NCBI RefSeq assembly: GCF_000024885.1
Contig: NC_013512.1
Coordinates: 2,232,001-2,296,000 of the forward strand
DNA: 64,000 nucleotides
Origin: Sulfurospirillum deleyianum DSM 6946
Lineage (GTDB): Bacteria > Campylobacterota > Campylobacteria > Campylobacterales > Sulfurospirillaceae
Reading direction: 5' to 3'
Below the pieces are notes generated by a model, which made no database searches, had not been told where the DNA came from, and was given only the letters and a program-made list of their open reading frames with translations. This document shows, piece by piece, positions 36,405-47,756 of this stretch. The position numbers and the translations under genes are program-made. Position 1 is the first letter of the stretch. The number at the start of each line of letters is the position of its first letter.

Positions 36405-36979
36405 TGCCTTTTATCCCACTCCCTTTAGTGATTGTTGCCGGTGGGAAAAGTTCACGCATGGGAAGCGATAAAGCCTTGCTTCCCTTTGGCGATTTTAAAA
36501 CCCTTACAGAATACCAATTAGCAAGGCTTCAACCCTTTTTTGAGCGTTTACATGTCAGCACCAAAACACGTGATAAATTTGATTTTGACGCCTCCTTTAT
36601 TGAAGATAATACTACCTATACAGAACACTCCCCGTTAGTAGCATTGCTCTCCATTTTGGAGTATGTGAACAAACCTGTCTGCATTTTAAGTGTCGATACA
36701 CCTTTTGTGACCCCTGAGATTTTTCACGCCCTAGCGAATAATTTAAAAGAAACCACCGATGCGGTGATTGCGGTTTCTCCTTCATCATCGCATCCTTTAT
36801 GTGCGATTTATGCACCCTCGATGATTGCAAAGATAAAACATGCACTCCAACACCATAACCATAAAATGCACCATCTCCTTGAACAAAGCAAGACACACTA
36901 TGTTCATTTTAAAGAGGATGCACCCTTTTTAAACCTCAACCATCCTGAAGATTACGCATATGCAAAGGAACGCTTATGA
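36404..36979 (+). CDS. mobA: Molybdenum cofactor guanylyltransferase
   Basis: 191 residues. It converts molybdopterin to MGD for DMSO-reductase-family enzymes. The GTP-binding motif VIVAGGKSSRMGSDKALLPFG (about 9-29) and the metal-binding aspartate in ILSVDTPFVTPEIF are present. It overlaps leuC by one base and the next gene by 4 (ATGA). The Psr-like enzyme at 56085-58508 is an expected client. Confidence 0.93.
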   Translation: MPFIPLPLVIVAGGKSSRMGSDKALLPFGDFKTLTEYQLARLQPFFERLHVSTKTRDKFDFDASFIEDNTTYTEHSPLVALLSILEYVNKPVCILSVDTPFVTPEIFHALANNLKETTDAVIAVSPSSSHPLCAIYAPSMIAKIKHALQHHNHKMHHLLEQSKTHYVHFKEDAPFLNLNHPEDYAYAKERL

Positions 36980-38145
36980 TTGAAAACCACACGCCCCTTC
37001 CCTCGTTCTGTCTCTTTGAAGAAAAAATGCTTACATGTAAAAGTCCTAAACTCTTTTTAATTGATATTAAACAATTTAAAAATATTATCTTAACCTATGG
37101 CGATGAGGGAGGAAGCCGTGTTCTTTCCGCTTTTCATGACCTACTTCTCACCTTTGCGACCGAACATGAAATGGAACTCTTTGCACTGTTTGATGACACA
37201 TTTGCCCTACTTATTGATACCCCCTTTGAGCTCTCAAAAATGGAACATCTCATCAGCGCTTTAAGCCGTGAAATGGAGCATATTCTCATTCCTTATGAGG
37301 GTAAAATACTCACACTCAATGTACACATTGGCATTAGTTTTGACCACTTTGAAGGGTTACAAAAGGCACAAAAAGCACTGCTCGTTGCCAAAGCAGAAAA
37401 CCAACTTTTCGTCACCTACTCTGAATTTGCCAATATCTTGATGAACGAAAATGAAGAAGCGATTGAAGCAATGATAAAAACAGCGATTGAAGAGGGACAA
37501 ATTGTCCTCCATTTTCAATCCATCATCGATAAAAATAGCACCGTTTTGTGCTACGAGGCCTTGCTACGTCTTGCTTATCATAACACCCTTCAATCCCCTA
37601 AACTCTTTTTAAAAATTGCTAAAAAACGCCATTTTTATGATCGCTTACTAGAGAGTATTGCACAAAAGGCGCTCACACTGGCTAAACAAAAAGGGATTAA
37701 GATAGCACTCAATCTCTCATGGGAAGATTTGCAAGATCAAGAACGTCTTGCTTTTATAGAGACAACCTTTTCGAATCAACCGATTATTTTAGAAATTGAA
37801 TACAAAAAAGAGATACCTTTTGAGCCCTTTAAAGAAGCTCTCCAACAACTCAAACACGCAAACATCACACTCTCATTGGATAATGTCTGTGATAGTTCTT
37901 TACTAGAATTCTGCGATGGAGGGTTAATTGATATCGTAAAAGTGCATGGAAGCCTCATCCGAAACCTTTGCACTGATGAACACGCACGTTTTACATGTAA
38001 CACCATTTTAGAACTTTGCAAAGCTAAAAATATCCAAACCGTTGCGACCCATCTCAATTCACAAACTACTCTCGAAACCGTGCGCACTTTGGGCTTTGAT
38101 CTTTTTCAAGGCTACATCATCGACCAACCGCACGCATTCGAATAA
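36976..38145 (+). CDS. Degenerate GGDEF-EAL protein
   Basis: 389 residues, cytoplasmic. The N-terminal part (about 25-150) has the GGDEF fold (PKLFLIDIKQFKNIILTYGDEGGSRVL), but the active-site motif is replaced by LFDDTFALLID. The C-terminal EAL domain retains CYEALLRLAY, whereas DDFG is replaced by LDNVCD and the EGVE loop by THLN. FQGYIIDQP is kept. Both domains are therefore probably catalytically inactive and may sense cyclic-di-GMP or bind partners. It is translationally coupled to mobA (ATGA). Two TTACATGTAA copies lie within (37031, 37991). Confidence 0.85.
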   Translation: MIENHTPLPSFCLFEEKMLTCKSPKLFLIDIKQFKNIILTYGDEGGSRVLSAFHDLLLTFATEHEMELFALFDDTFALLIDTPFELSKMEHLISALSREMEHILIPYEGKILTLNVHIGISFDHFEGLQKAQKALLVAKAENQLFVTYSEFANILMNENEEAIEAMIKTAIEEGQIVLHFQSIIDKNSTVLCYEALLRLAYHNTLQSPKLFLKIAKKRHFYDRLLESIAQKALTLAKQKGIKIALNLSWEDLQDQERLAFIETTFSNQPIILEIEYKKEIPFEPFKEALQQLKHANITLSLDNVCDSSLLEFCDGGLIDIVKVHGSLIRNLCTDEHARFTCNTILELCKAKNIQTVATHLNSQTTLETVRTLGFDLFQGYIIDQPHAFE

Positions 38146-38159
38146 CAAAGGAGTCCTTT

Positions 38160-38447
38160 ATGGTGAAACACATTGTTTTTTTCCAACTACCCAATGCTTC
38201 AGACGCACAAAAAGAGGCGTTAAAAGAGCGTATTATGAGCCTAAAAGGGAAAATTGATGTTTTGGTGCATATAGAAGTAGGCATTAATTTTTCACCCGAA
38301 GAGCGTGCCTTTGATCTCGCTCTAGTGAGTGATTTTAAGAGTAAAGAAGATTTGTACACCTACGCCATTCACCCTTTGCACCTTGAAGTTGTTGCCTTCA
38401 TCAAATCCTTAAATGCGGTAAGTAAAGTCGTTGATTATGAGTATTAA
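38160..38447 (+). CDS. Stress-responsive alpha/beta-barrel (Dabb) protein
   Basis: 95 residues: VKHIVFFQLPN..., KIDVLVHIEVGINFSPEERAFDLALVSDFKSKEDLYTYAIHPLHLEVVAFIK, the Dabb ferredoxin-like fold with the conserved HPxH-like segment. Members are small dimeric proteins of mostly unknown role. AAAGGAG precedes the ATG. It overlaps the start of the phospholipase gene by 11 bases. Confidence 0.85.
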   Translation: MVKHIVFFQLPNASDAQKEALKERIMSLKGKIDVLVHIEVGINFSPEERAFDLALVSDFKSKEDLYTYAIHPLHLEVVAFIKSLNAVSKVVDYEY

Positions 38448-39498
38448 ACGCTTCGCAAAAAGATCTCTTTTTGGTGCATTTTTCTCTTTACCGATGATGC
38501 TCCGTGCCATCGACACGGAAGCTTTAGAGGCAAAAGCATCCTATGGTGATGCCTCTGCTGCTTATACCCTCGCAAAATATTATGAAACACAGCAAGATCA
38601 AGAACGAGCTTTGTTATGGTACAAACAAGCGGCTATTTTAAGCTTAGAAGAAAAAACCACCCAAACCAAAGCGCTTGAGAGTAGCATTGCAGAGCGCTTA
38701 CACAAAATCGAACGTACCGAAGCGGTTTATAGCTCTTTTTTAGAAGGCTATGAAGATGATGACACGTACCAATCTATGAAACAGATGATTACCCAAACGT
38801 TTGATATCGCACCCTATAAAATGAACTATTTATTGCCGATGACGTATGATGGAGTCTCCCATGAAGGACGAAACCACCAAGAGACCAAATTTCAACTCAG
38901 TTTTCAAAAAGACCTTGTCGATAACCTACTAGGACTTCATGAAAGTATCGTTCTTGCTTACACCTATACGGCATGGTGGCAAACCAGAGAAGATTCAGCA
39001 CCCTTTCGTGAAACCAACTATCAACCAGAGCTTTTTATTATTATGCCCCATTTTGAACGTGAAAGTTTTATTAAAGCATATCAGTTGGGTATTCTACACG
39101 AATCCAATGGCAAAGATGAGGAAAAATCACGCTCATGGAATCGACTCTATGTCAAAGGATTTTTTCAAGCAGGCAATCTCATCATCGCCCCACGCATCTG
39201 GTATCGCCTTAAAGAAGACGCACGAAGTGATGATAACCCGGATATTGAGGATTATCTAGGCTATGGTGACATTGAATTGATCTATCCGTGGAAAAAACAT
39301 ACCTTTAAATTTTTAGTGCGAAACAATCTCAAACTAGAGGACACTAACAGAGGAGCAATTCAAGCAGATTGGACATTCCCACTGTGGGAAGATAATCTTT
39401 TTGGGTACATTCAACTCTACAGCGGTTACTCGGAGAGTTTAATTGACTATAACAAGCGGAGTGATCGTATTGGTATTGGATTTGCGCTTTCGCGCTAA
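38437..39498 (+). CDS. pldA: Outer-membrane phospholipase A (OMPLA) with N-terminal Sel1-like repeat
   Basis: 353 residues from the ATG at 38437. A signal-like start (SLFGAFFSLPMMLRA) is followed by one Sel1/TPR-like unit (AKASYGDASAAYTLAKYYETQQDQERALLWYKQAA, about 22-57). The barrel domain carries the OMPLA active site: GILHESNGKDEEKSRSWNRLYV, with catalytic His and Ser in HESNG. OMPLA hydrolyses phospholipids in the outer leaflet when the membrane is damaged. The Sel1 unit before the barrel is unusual for PldA. It is followed by a hairpin at 39510-39531. Confidence 0.9.
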   Translation: MSIKRFAKRSLFGAFFSLPMMLRAIDTEALEAKASYGDASAAYTLAKYYETQQDQERALLWYKQAAILSLEEKTTQTKALESSIAERLHKIERTEAVYSSFLEGYEDDDTYQSMKQMITQTFDIAPYKMNYLLPMTYDGVSHEGRNHQETKFQLSFQKDLVDNLLGLHESIVLAYTYTAWWQTREDSAPFRETNYQPELFIIMPHFERESFIKAYQLGILHESNGKDEEKSRSWNRLYVKGFFQAGNLIIAPRIWYRLKEDARSDDNPDIEDYLGYGDIELIYPWKKHTFKFLVRNNLKLEDTNRGAIQADWTFPLWEDNLFGYIQLYSGYSESLIDYNKRSDRIGIGFALSR

Positions 39499-39509
39499 TA
39501 AAAGAGCGT

Positions 39510-39531
39510 AAAGACTCAAGACTGAGTCTTT
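39510..39531. terminator. Hairpin between convergent pldA and RRM genes
   Basis: AAAGACTCA-AGAC-TGAGTCTTT forms a 9-bp stem with a 4-base loop, immediately joined to a TTACATGTAA copy (39530-39539) that supplies the stop codon of the RRM gene. No long T tract follows, so terminator strength is uncertain. Confidence 0.55.
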
Positions 39532-39835
39532 ACATGTAACGCTTAATTAAAATCTCGAGGAGTTCTTCGAGGTCTATCTCTCTTGGACGATCTTCTCTAG
39601 GTCTTGCCTCATTTACTTTAAGTGTTCGTCCACCAATCTCTTTTTCATTCGTTGCTTCAATAGCAGCTTTTGCTTCTGAATCATTTGGCATTTCAACAAA
39701 ACCAAAACCTTTTGAACGTCCTGTTTCTCTATCGTTAATGATTCTTGCACTTGACACTTCACCGTACGCAGAAAACATCTCTTTTAACTGATCGCCCGTC
39801 ATCTCATACTTGACATTGCCTACATAAATATTCAT
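39530..39835 (-). CDS. RRM-type RNA-binding protein
   Basis: 101 residues from the ATG at 39835, giving the usual bacterial RRM start MNIYVGNVKYEMT. RNP2 is IYVGNV and RNP1 is KGFGFVEM (about 43-50). Similar single-RRM proteins in this phylum and in cyanobacteria bind RNA and often respond to cold. The tail is charged (ARPREDRPREIDLEELLEILIKRYM). The last two codons and stop (Tyr-Met-stop) come from a TTACATGTAA copy. GAGGAG lies upstream. Confidence 0.9.
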   Translation of the reverse strand: MNIYVGNVKYEMTGDQLKEMFSAYGEVSSARIINDRETGRSKGFGFVEMPNDSEAKAAIEATNEKEIGGRTLKVNEARPREDRPREIDLEELLEILIKRYM

Positions 39836-40073
39836 CGTGACCATACTCCTCTTTTTTAAATCACACACTGTTACCTTTTGCCCGTAAATACGTTACTTAC
39901 TCGGTAACATAGATGACCTTATAAAATCATTGTAGCATAATAATAAACATTTCTATACACACACGAACGCCTTTTTCATGAAAATGAGAAAAATTGACAC
40001 ATTCTTATCACGCACAGCTTAAGAGAAATGGTGCTATAATCAAAACAACTATTATTCATGTAACGAGGTAGAG

Positions 40074-40553
40074 ATGCAATTAACACATTTAGATGAAAAA
40101 GATAGACCAAAAATGGTCGATGTCAGCGATAAAGAAGAGACGTTTCGTGTTGCCATCGCAAGTGGTACGATTACCATGAGCCAAGCTGCTTTTGATCAAA
40201 TCGTCTCCCAACAAACTAAAAAGGGACCTGTTCTGCAAACGGCTGTAATTGGGGCGATTATGGGAACCAAAAAAACCAGTGATCTTATCCCTATGTGCCA
40301 TCCTTTAATGCTAACATCCGTGAACTGTGATGTGGAAGAACTTCCCCATCTCCCAGGATTTAAACTCACGGTAACCGCAAAACTTAAAGGACAAACTGGC
40401 GTGGAAATGGAAGCTTTAACGGGTGTTAGCATTGGACTTTTAACGATTTATGATATGTCTAAAGCCATTGATAAATCAATGGTAATTAACGCTATTCAAC
40501 TCGAATCCAAAAGCGGAGGTAAAAGTGGAAACTACGCCCGAACTTCAGCTTGA
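40074..40553 (+). CDS. moaC: Cyclic pyranopterin monophosphate synthase
   Basis: 159 residues. It acts in the first stage of molybdenum cofactor synthesis, with MoaA. It has the motifs [40 protein letters not shown] and [28 protein letters not shown] -10 box is at 40035-40040 (GGTGCTATAATC). The 3' end overlaps the DUF493 gene by 29 bases. Confidence 0.97.
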   Translation: MQLTHLDEKDRPKMVDVSDKEETFRVAIASGTITMSQAAFDQIVSQQTKKGPVLQTAVIGAIMGTKKTSDLIPMCHPLMLTSVNCDVEELPHLPGFKLTVTAKLKGQTGVEMEALTGVSIGLLTIYDMSKAIDKSMVINAIQLESKSGGKSGNYARTSA

Positions 40554-40782
40554 TTATCCTTGCCAATGGGAATACAAACTCGTTTTAAGCAGTGAACACA
40601 ATGTGACAACCATTGTGCAAGAAGTGTTAGAAGAACGTATCCACGACATACGCAAATCTCAAAATAGCACCAAAGGCAACTACGCAAGTTATACATTAAA
40701 CATTTTGGTTCACAATGCAGACGATAGAAAAGCACTGTTTCATCTACTTAAACAACACCAACACATTAAATTTGTACTTTAA
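40525..40782 (+). CDS. DUF493 (YbeD-like) protein
   Basis: 85 residues from a GTG at 40525; GGAGG lies 5 bases upstream, inside moaC. The sequence [14 protein letters not shown]...[55 protein letters not shown] has the DUF493 pattern of a small ACT-like fold. Function unknown. The long overlap with moaC indicates tight co-expression. Confidence 0.85.
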   Translation: METTPELQLDYPCQWEYKLVLSSEHNVTTIVQEVLEERIHDIRKSQNSTKGNYASYTLNILVHNADDRKALFHLLKQHQHIKFVL

Positions 40783-40794
40783 AAGGAATTCTCC

Positions 40795-42015
40795 ATGGAG
40801 TCAATACAACACATTTTTTCAGCAACACTCAAAGAAAATAAAGAAAATTCCAACCTCTCCCAACTGATTCAAGAACTGAGTTTTGAACTCTCCCGAAAAA
40901 AAATTCAACGCCTCAAAGATGAAGCGATGATTCAAAGCCGTATTGGAGAACTTTTTGAACTCTACTGCAAGGTCTTGCACGATGAAGGACTTAAAACACC
41001 TGAGATGGTTGAGCGTATCATAGACGGGCTTTTGAAAGCAAAAAGCGCTGAACAAGAAGCATTTTTATACAAGACCATTTATGAAAAAGAGCAACTCGAA
41101 AAAAGTATTTTTCTTCAAAAACAGCACATTAAAAACTCCATCGCTGAAACGTTTCATACCCTAGAGAGGCACATTGCACATATTTCGCATGACACAAAAG
41201 AAGCCGCTCTTTTTGCACTCAATGACGCCAAACTCAAAGGTGTAGAGATGCTAGGTATCTTAAAAGAAACAGCCGAAGAAGCACTGATCACAACCCTTGA
41301 AAAAGGAAGTGACATCAAAGATACAACCCATGCTATCACTAAAAATTTAACCTACCAAACCATTCAAGAAGGGCATTTCACCAAACAACGTCTTTTAAAT
41401 ATTTCGCAAACGATTCTTAAAGCGAGTATGGATATTGCCGATGAAGATGTTGCCCATGCAAAAGAGATTCTTGAAGGTGCCGTCAATGGTGTACGCGATG
41501 GCATCACCAAAGCACTTGAAAAATTTAAAAATGATTTAAGATACCTTCCTGCAGAAGAGATAGAAACCCTTTTTGAGACAGATTTACCCCTTCTACGTAA
41601 AGAACTTCTAAAACTCGATGAGCATTTTATTATTATGCTCAATGTCCTCGCATCGCAATCAGAGGGCATTTCTGCAACGATTATTAAAGAGATGGTTGAA
41701 GAGATGAACAGCTCAGTAGCCAAAATGAAGCGTACAGCCAATGAGGTCAAAGAACTCCTCTCTGATCGCATTGAAGGACTCAAAGAAGAAGCAGAGAAAA
41801 AATTAGAATCGTTTAAAAAAGATGTTAATGAATTTGAAAAAATAGCTTCTGCAAAAGTCGAGTCTCTTAAACAATTTGAATTTGAAGGTGAAAAGGCAAA
41901 ACATGTTGCGCAAGAGGCTAAAAAATTAGGTTTTCGTGCATGGGAAGTTGCAAAAAACATGGTAGATGGCGCAGTCAAAGGCGCAAAAGATGCTATTAAA
42001 AAAGATGAAAAATAG
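40795..42015 (+). CDS. Long helical coiled-coil protein of unknown function
   Basis: 406 residues, nearly all charged amphipathic helix, no signal peptide or membrane segment. Stretches such as AEEALITTLEKGSDIKDTTHAITKNLTYQ and VKELLSDRIEGLKEEAEKKLESFKKDVNEFEKIASAKVESLKQFE resemble apolipoprotein- or LEA-like helices. The C-terminus is VDGAVKGAKDAIKKDEK. I recognise no catalytic motif. AAGGAAT precedes the ATG 12 bases after the DUF493 gene, so it is probably in the moaC operon. It ends at the palindrome hairpin 42018-42050. Confidence 0.75.
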   Translation: MESIQHIFSATLKENKENSNLSQLIQELSFELSRKKIQRLKDEAMIQSRIGELFELYCKVLHDEGLKTPEMVERIIDGLLKAKSAEQEAFLYKTIYEKEQLEKSIFLQKQHIKNSIAETFHTLERHIAHISHDTKEAALFALNDAKLKGVEMLGILKETAEEALITTLEKGSDIKDTTHAITKNLTYQTIQEGHFTKQRLLNISQTILKASMDIADEDVAHAKEILEGAVNGVRDGITKALEKFKNDLRYLPAEEIETLFETDLPLLRKELLKLDEHFIIMLNVLASQSEGISATIIKEMVEEMNSSVAKMKRTANEVKELLSDRIEGLKEEAEKKLESFKKDVNEFEKIASAKVESLKQFEFEGEKAKHVAQEAKKLGFRAWEVAKNMVDGAVKGAKDAIKKDEK

Positions 42016-42017
42016 AC

Positions 42018-42050
42018 GTTACATGTAAGGATTGATTCCTTACATGTAAC
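42018..42050. terminator. Hairpin built from two TTACATGTAA palindromes (second case)
   Basis: GTTACATGTAAGGA, a 5-base loop TTGAT, then TCCTTACATGTAAC: a perfect 14-bp stem between convergent genes (coiled-coil protein and BamE-like lipoprotein). Its design is the same as at 10224-10253. Termination is inferred from position and structure. Confidence 0.7.
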
Positions 42051-42054
42051 AAGA

Positions 42055-42303
42055 TTATTCTAAACCTTTGGAGTGCATTAACATCACTTTATCTGCTACA
42101 AACTTGATTTTAATATAACGTTTTTCATCACCCCACGTACAATCACTCATCCCAATCAGCGAGTCACAATGATTCGCTTGACCCAAAAGATCAATCACCT
42201 GTGGATACGTCATGCCTACATCAATTTTATCGTAGTTTTCTTTACTGATTTTCGAACAACCTGTAATGAAAAGCATCACAAAAACAATCAAAAGATACCG
42301 CAT
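42055..42303 (-). CDS. Small BamE/SmpA-like lipoprotein
   Basis: 82 residues with a lipobox (MRYLLIVFVMLFITGCSK, Cys 16). The mature part KISKENYDKIDVGMTYPQVIDLLGQANHC...CTWGDEKRYIKIKFVADKVMLMHSKGL has the BLIP/SmpA-OmlA-type fold pattern (GMTxxQVxxLLG...W). It is probably an outer-membrane-anchored lipoprotein; whether it acts in the BAM complex is unknown, and its two extra cysteines could form a disulfide. GGAGC precedes the ATG. Confidence 0.8.
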   Translation of the reverse strand: MRYLLIVFVMLFITGCSKISKENYDKIDVGMTYPQVIDLLGQANHCDSLIGMSDCTWGDEKRYIKIKFVADKVMLMHSKGLE

Positions 42304-42388
42304 GAGCGCTCCTTCATCAAACGTTAATGAAGTAGCCTAGCATACTTTTACTGTTCGTTAGCTTTTCATTACACCCATACGCTATTTT

Positions 42389-43936
42389 TTAATAACGATA
42401 ACGCAATGAAGCACGCACGTTTTGAGCTGATCTAACTGCTCCTGCTGTCTCATCAACATTTTGAGGTGTTCCTGTTGAGCCAAAGAACATATCACTACCT
42501 GTGTAGTCATAATCAATATACAAGTAACTCAACTGTGCGGTCAAGTTTTTACCCACAAGTGGCAAGGTATAATAAATTTCATACGCATCACCACGAGCCG
42601 CAAGTTTTGAACCAACAAGAGTATCCTCGCCATAGGTAAAGCTTCTCCAGTATTTACTACCATGGTTATACTCTAAGCCCAGTCGATGCCCCTCAAAGAA
42701 GCTTGGAATCTGAATACCCGTATAGATAGAGAAACCTGTCTCTTTATCTGAAGAACCTAACATCTCTTGTGTTGAAGAACTCATACCTAAATTATTATAC
42801 AATGCATCCATTACGGTAGCATGATTTCCTTTTGGATCAGTTTTACTAAAAGCATACGATGCAAAGAAAATAGAATCATCTAAGAAATCACTGATACCAT
42901 CACCAATACCATTGACTTGCAAGGATAATGCACCACCTGTTAAATCACCCACATCTGTCATGGAAACGTTATACGTATCATCCATTAATGTTGCCATATC
43001 CATTGGATTATCTGCAAGAGCACCTTCACTAGCTACACTAAAGTTAGCCCCCATCATATTCCAGCCTTTAAAGTAATTTGCCATGACTTTATACTGACCA
43101 TTATCATAAATTTGCCATATCAATCCGGCTAAGTCCATATTAGCTGAGTCACTATCTGTTTTAACGTACGGTGTCTGTGTTGAACTAGGAACCACACCAC
43201 CCATAATTGGATAACCTGTAAACGTAGGATATCTAGCATCTGCATTTGAGTTGCCTCGACCTAAACAAAGCTTCACATACATACCAGAAACACCTGTGAG
43301 TTTGTCTAAATCAAATTTAAAGCTTGCGCCATCAAATTCCATATTAATATTATGACCAATCGGTGACGCTGGATTTTCATTGTCTGCTCTAAGATTGGTT
43401 AAGAAACCATCAACAGAGGGTCGACGACCAAAGCTAGCCGTATAAGGAATATCACCCATATTTCCAAAATATAAGAAATACGCTTCACGAAGTCTAATGG
43501 TATTATCATCAGGAGACTCTGAAGAGTACCAATTCATATTTGAGTATGGATTCATTCCTGTTGAACTGTTATTGCCAAACATTGAATAAACACCTAATGA
43601 TCCCTTAAAGACCAAATTATCCGCAGGTTGCGCTGCCATACCAAGAATGAGCTTGTTAGTCCAAACACCATTATCTTGATCAGCCAGACCTTTTATCTTG
43701 TAATCAATCGCATCATAAGAGGTACGTAAATCCACACTCCACTTGATATTATCATTGGCATCATGTGCCTTAACCTCAGATATTTGAGCTTTAAGCGCAT
43801 CAATATTGATTTTTGACTGAGCGTTTTTAAGTTCAGCCATCTGAACCTTCAAAGCTTCAATCTCTTGCTTCAATGAATCATCCGATGCCAATAAGCAAGA
43901 ACACGCAACACACAACGGTAAGATAATTTTTTTCAT
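42389..43936 (-). CDS. Outer-membrane porin-like protein (DUF3373 type)
   Basis: 515 residues. Signal peptide (MKKIILPLCVACSCLLAS), a short coiled coil (LKQEIEALKVQMAELKNAQSKINIDALKAQISEVK), then a beta-rich domain with alternating aromatic strands, ending in ...ASLRYRY, whose terminal aromatic is the BAM recognition signal. DSLKQEIEALK plus barrel is the layout of campylobacterotal DUF3373 and trimeric-porin-like proteins. The transported solute is unknown. AAGGGC precedes the ATG, and the leader holds a 22-bp perfect palindrome (43983-44004). Confidence 0.82.
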   Translation of the reverse strand: MKKIILPLCVACSCLLASDDSLKQEIEALKVQMAELKNAQSKINIDALKAQISEVKAHDANDNIKWSVDLRTSYDAIDYKIKGLADQDNGVWTNKLILGMAAQPADNLVFKGSLGVYSMFGNNSSTGMNPYSNMNWYSSESPDDNTIRLREAYFLYFGNMGDIPYTASFGRRPSVDGFLTNLRADNENPASPIGHNINMEFDGASFKFDLDKLTGVSGMYVKLCLGRGNSNADARYPTFTGYPIMGGVVPSSTQTPYVKTDSDSANMDLAGLIWQIYDNGQYKVMANYFKGWNMMGANFSVASEGALADNPMDMATLMDDTYNVSMTDVGDLTGGALSLQVNGIGDGISDFLDDSIFFASYAFSKTDPKGNHATVMDALYNNLGMSSSTQEMLGSSDKETGFSIYTGIQIPSFFEGHRLGLEYNHGSKYWRSFTYGEDTLVGSKLAARGDAYEIYYTLPLVGKNLTAQLSYLYIDYDYTGSDMFFGSTGTPQNVDETAGAVRSAQNVRASLRYRY

Positions 43937-43982
43937 CTTTTGCCCTTAGTAATAAATATTTAACCATTTAAAATGTCATTTT

Positions 43983-44004
43983 GTATATTTACATGTAAAT
44001 ATAC
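43983..44004. promoter_or_regulatory. 22-bp perfect palindrome containing TTACATGTAA, in the porin leader
   Basis: This is the most extended copy of the TTACATGTAA palindrome: the symmetry continues to GTATA on both sides. It lies 47 bases upstream of the porin ATG, close to a candidate extended -10 (TGCTAATAAT on the minus strand, about 44013-44022). It could be an operator or a leader hairpin. Confidence 0.5.
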
Positions 44005-44039
44005 CCAGCCAAAATTATTAGCACCTCAAATAAAGCAAA

Positions 44040-44472
44040 ACAGGGAACTAAACCATTACAATCCTTTTATTGATCATAATACATGAAGGCATTATGCATG
44101 ATAATCCTTTCAAAAGAGATTGAGTTATCATATCAAAAGTAAAATAAATTTGAATTTAATAAATTAAAAAAATAGACTGTGTACAAATTTATTTTACCTA
44201 TTTTCTCAGAAAGGAAATCATATAGAAATAAAACTTAGTAAAGTTATAGAAAAGCTAACTAATGAGGAGAAGCAAGAATAAAAAAGTAAGGAGTTTTTTA
44301 TCGCAAAATAATAAAAGCACCATTAAAAAAGGATTTGAGGGAGGATAAATAGATTAAAGAAGTGATAGCATTATTTTTGAATAAGAGAGATTGATATTTG
44401 AAATAATATTTAAAAAAACTGAATTAAAAGATTAGGGAGTTTATTTTTGAGTTAAATCATAAGGAGATACGA
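44040..44472. other. AT-rich non-coding stretch between porin gene and rRNA operon
   Basis: No gene longer than about 20 codons is open here. Base composition is far more AT-rich than the neighbours. One plus-strand stretch (about 44219-44281) reads HIEIKLSKVIEKLTNEEKQE and a stop without an initiation site, which could be a remnant of a lost gene. No clear terminator for the rRNA operon was found in it. Confidence 0.4.
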
Positions 44473-44473
44473 A

Positions 44474-44589
44474 CTGGCAGCGACCTACGTTTCCATCCCA
44501 GTAAGGGAGAGTATTATCGGCGATGAAGAGCTTAGCTTCCTGGTTCGAAATGGGACAGGGCGTTTCCTCTTCTCTAGAGCCACCAGAAT
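44474..44589 (-). rRNA. rrf: 5S ribosomal RNA
   Basis: About 116 bases on the minus strand. The complement contains the conserved core CGAACCAGGAAGCTAAGC and GCCGATAATACT, and begins TTCTGGTGGCTCTAGAG. Ends are estimated to within a few bases. It is the last gene of the rRNA operon. Confidence 0.9.
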
Positions 44590-44590
44590 C

Positions 44591-44636
44591 GTGAATTAAA
44601 TCTATTTAGCAGTATAGCGAAATAGGCTTAATTCAC
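44591..44636 (-). other. Hairpin in the 23S-5S spacer (pre-5S processing)
   Basis: GTGAATTAA pairs with TTAATTCAC, and CTATTT with AAATAG inside, giving an interrupted stem of about 15 bp directly upstream of 5S. This position suits RNase cleavage of the precursor. Confidence 0.6.
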
Positions 44637-44679
44637 CATTCTTCAGGTGAGTTTAAAATTGTCTAGTCAACAAAGCGCT

Positions 44680-44713
44680 TTACACTTAATAAGGAAGTGA
44701 AATAGCATTATCA
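44680..44713 (-). other. 3' arm of the 23S precursor processing stem
   Basis: This segment is complementary, with few mismatches, to 47642-47677 on the other side of the 23S gene (shared core TTAATAAGG-AGTGAAAT). Pairing would form the RNase III stem that encloses 23S rRNA. Confidence 0.7.
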
Positions 44714-44724
44714 TACGTAATAAT

Positions 44725-47634
<2,910 letters not shown>

Positions 47635-47641
47635 TATTTGT

Positions 47642-47677
47642 ATTCTAATGCACATTTCACTCCCTTATTAAATGTAA
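47642..47677 (-). other. 5' arm of the 23S precursor processing stem
   Basis: Complementary to 44680-44713, as described there; it lies directly upstream of the mature 23S 5' end. Confidence 0.7.
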
Positions 47678-47756
47678 TGAAACATTAAACAAGTTGTAAA
47701 TTGTTTTTTTTGCGTTTTGTTGACTTTGACAATAATAATTTAAATAACATCTTTAT

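Noticed and set aside
41364-41978. 204-codon minus-strand frame inside the coiled-coil gene
   Set aside because: Ser-rich complement of Lys/Glu-rich helix codons; the plus-strand frame is longer, has a ribosome binding site and fits the operon.
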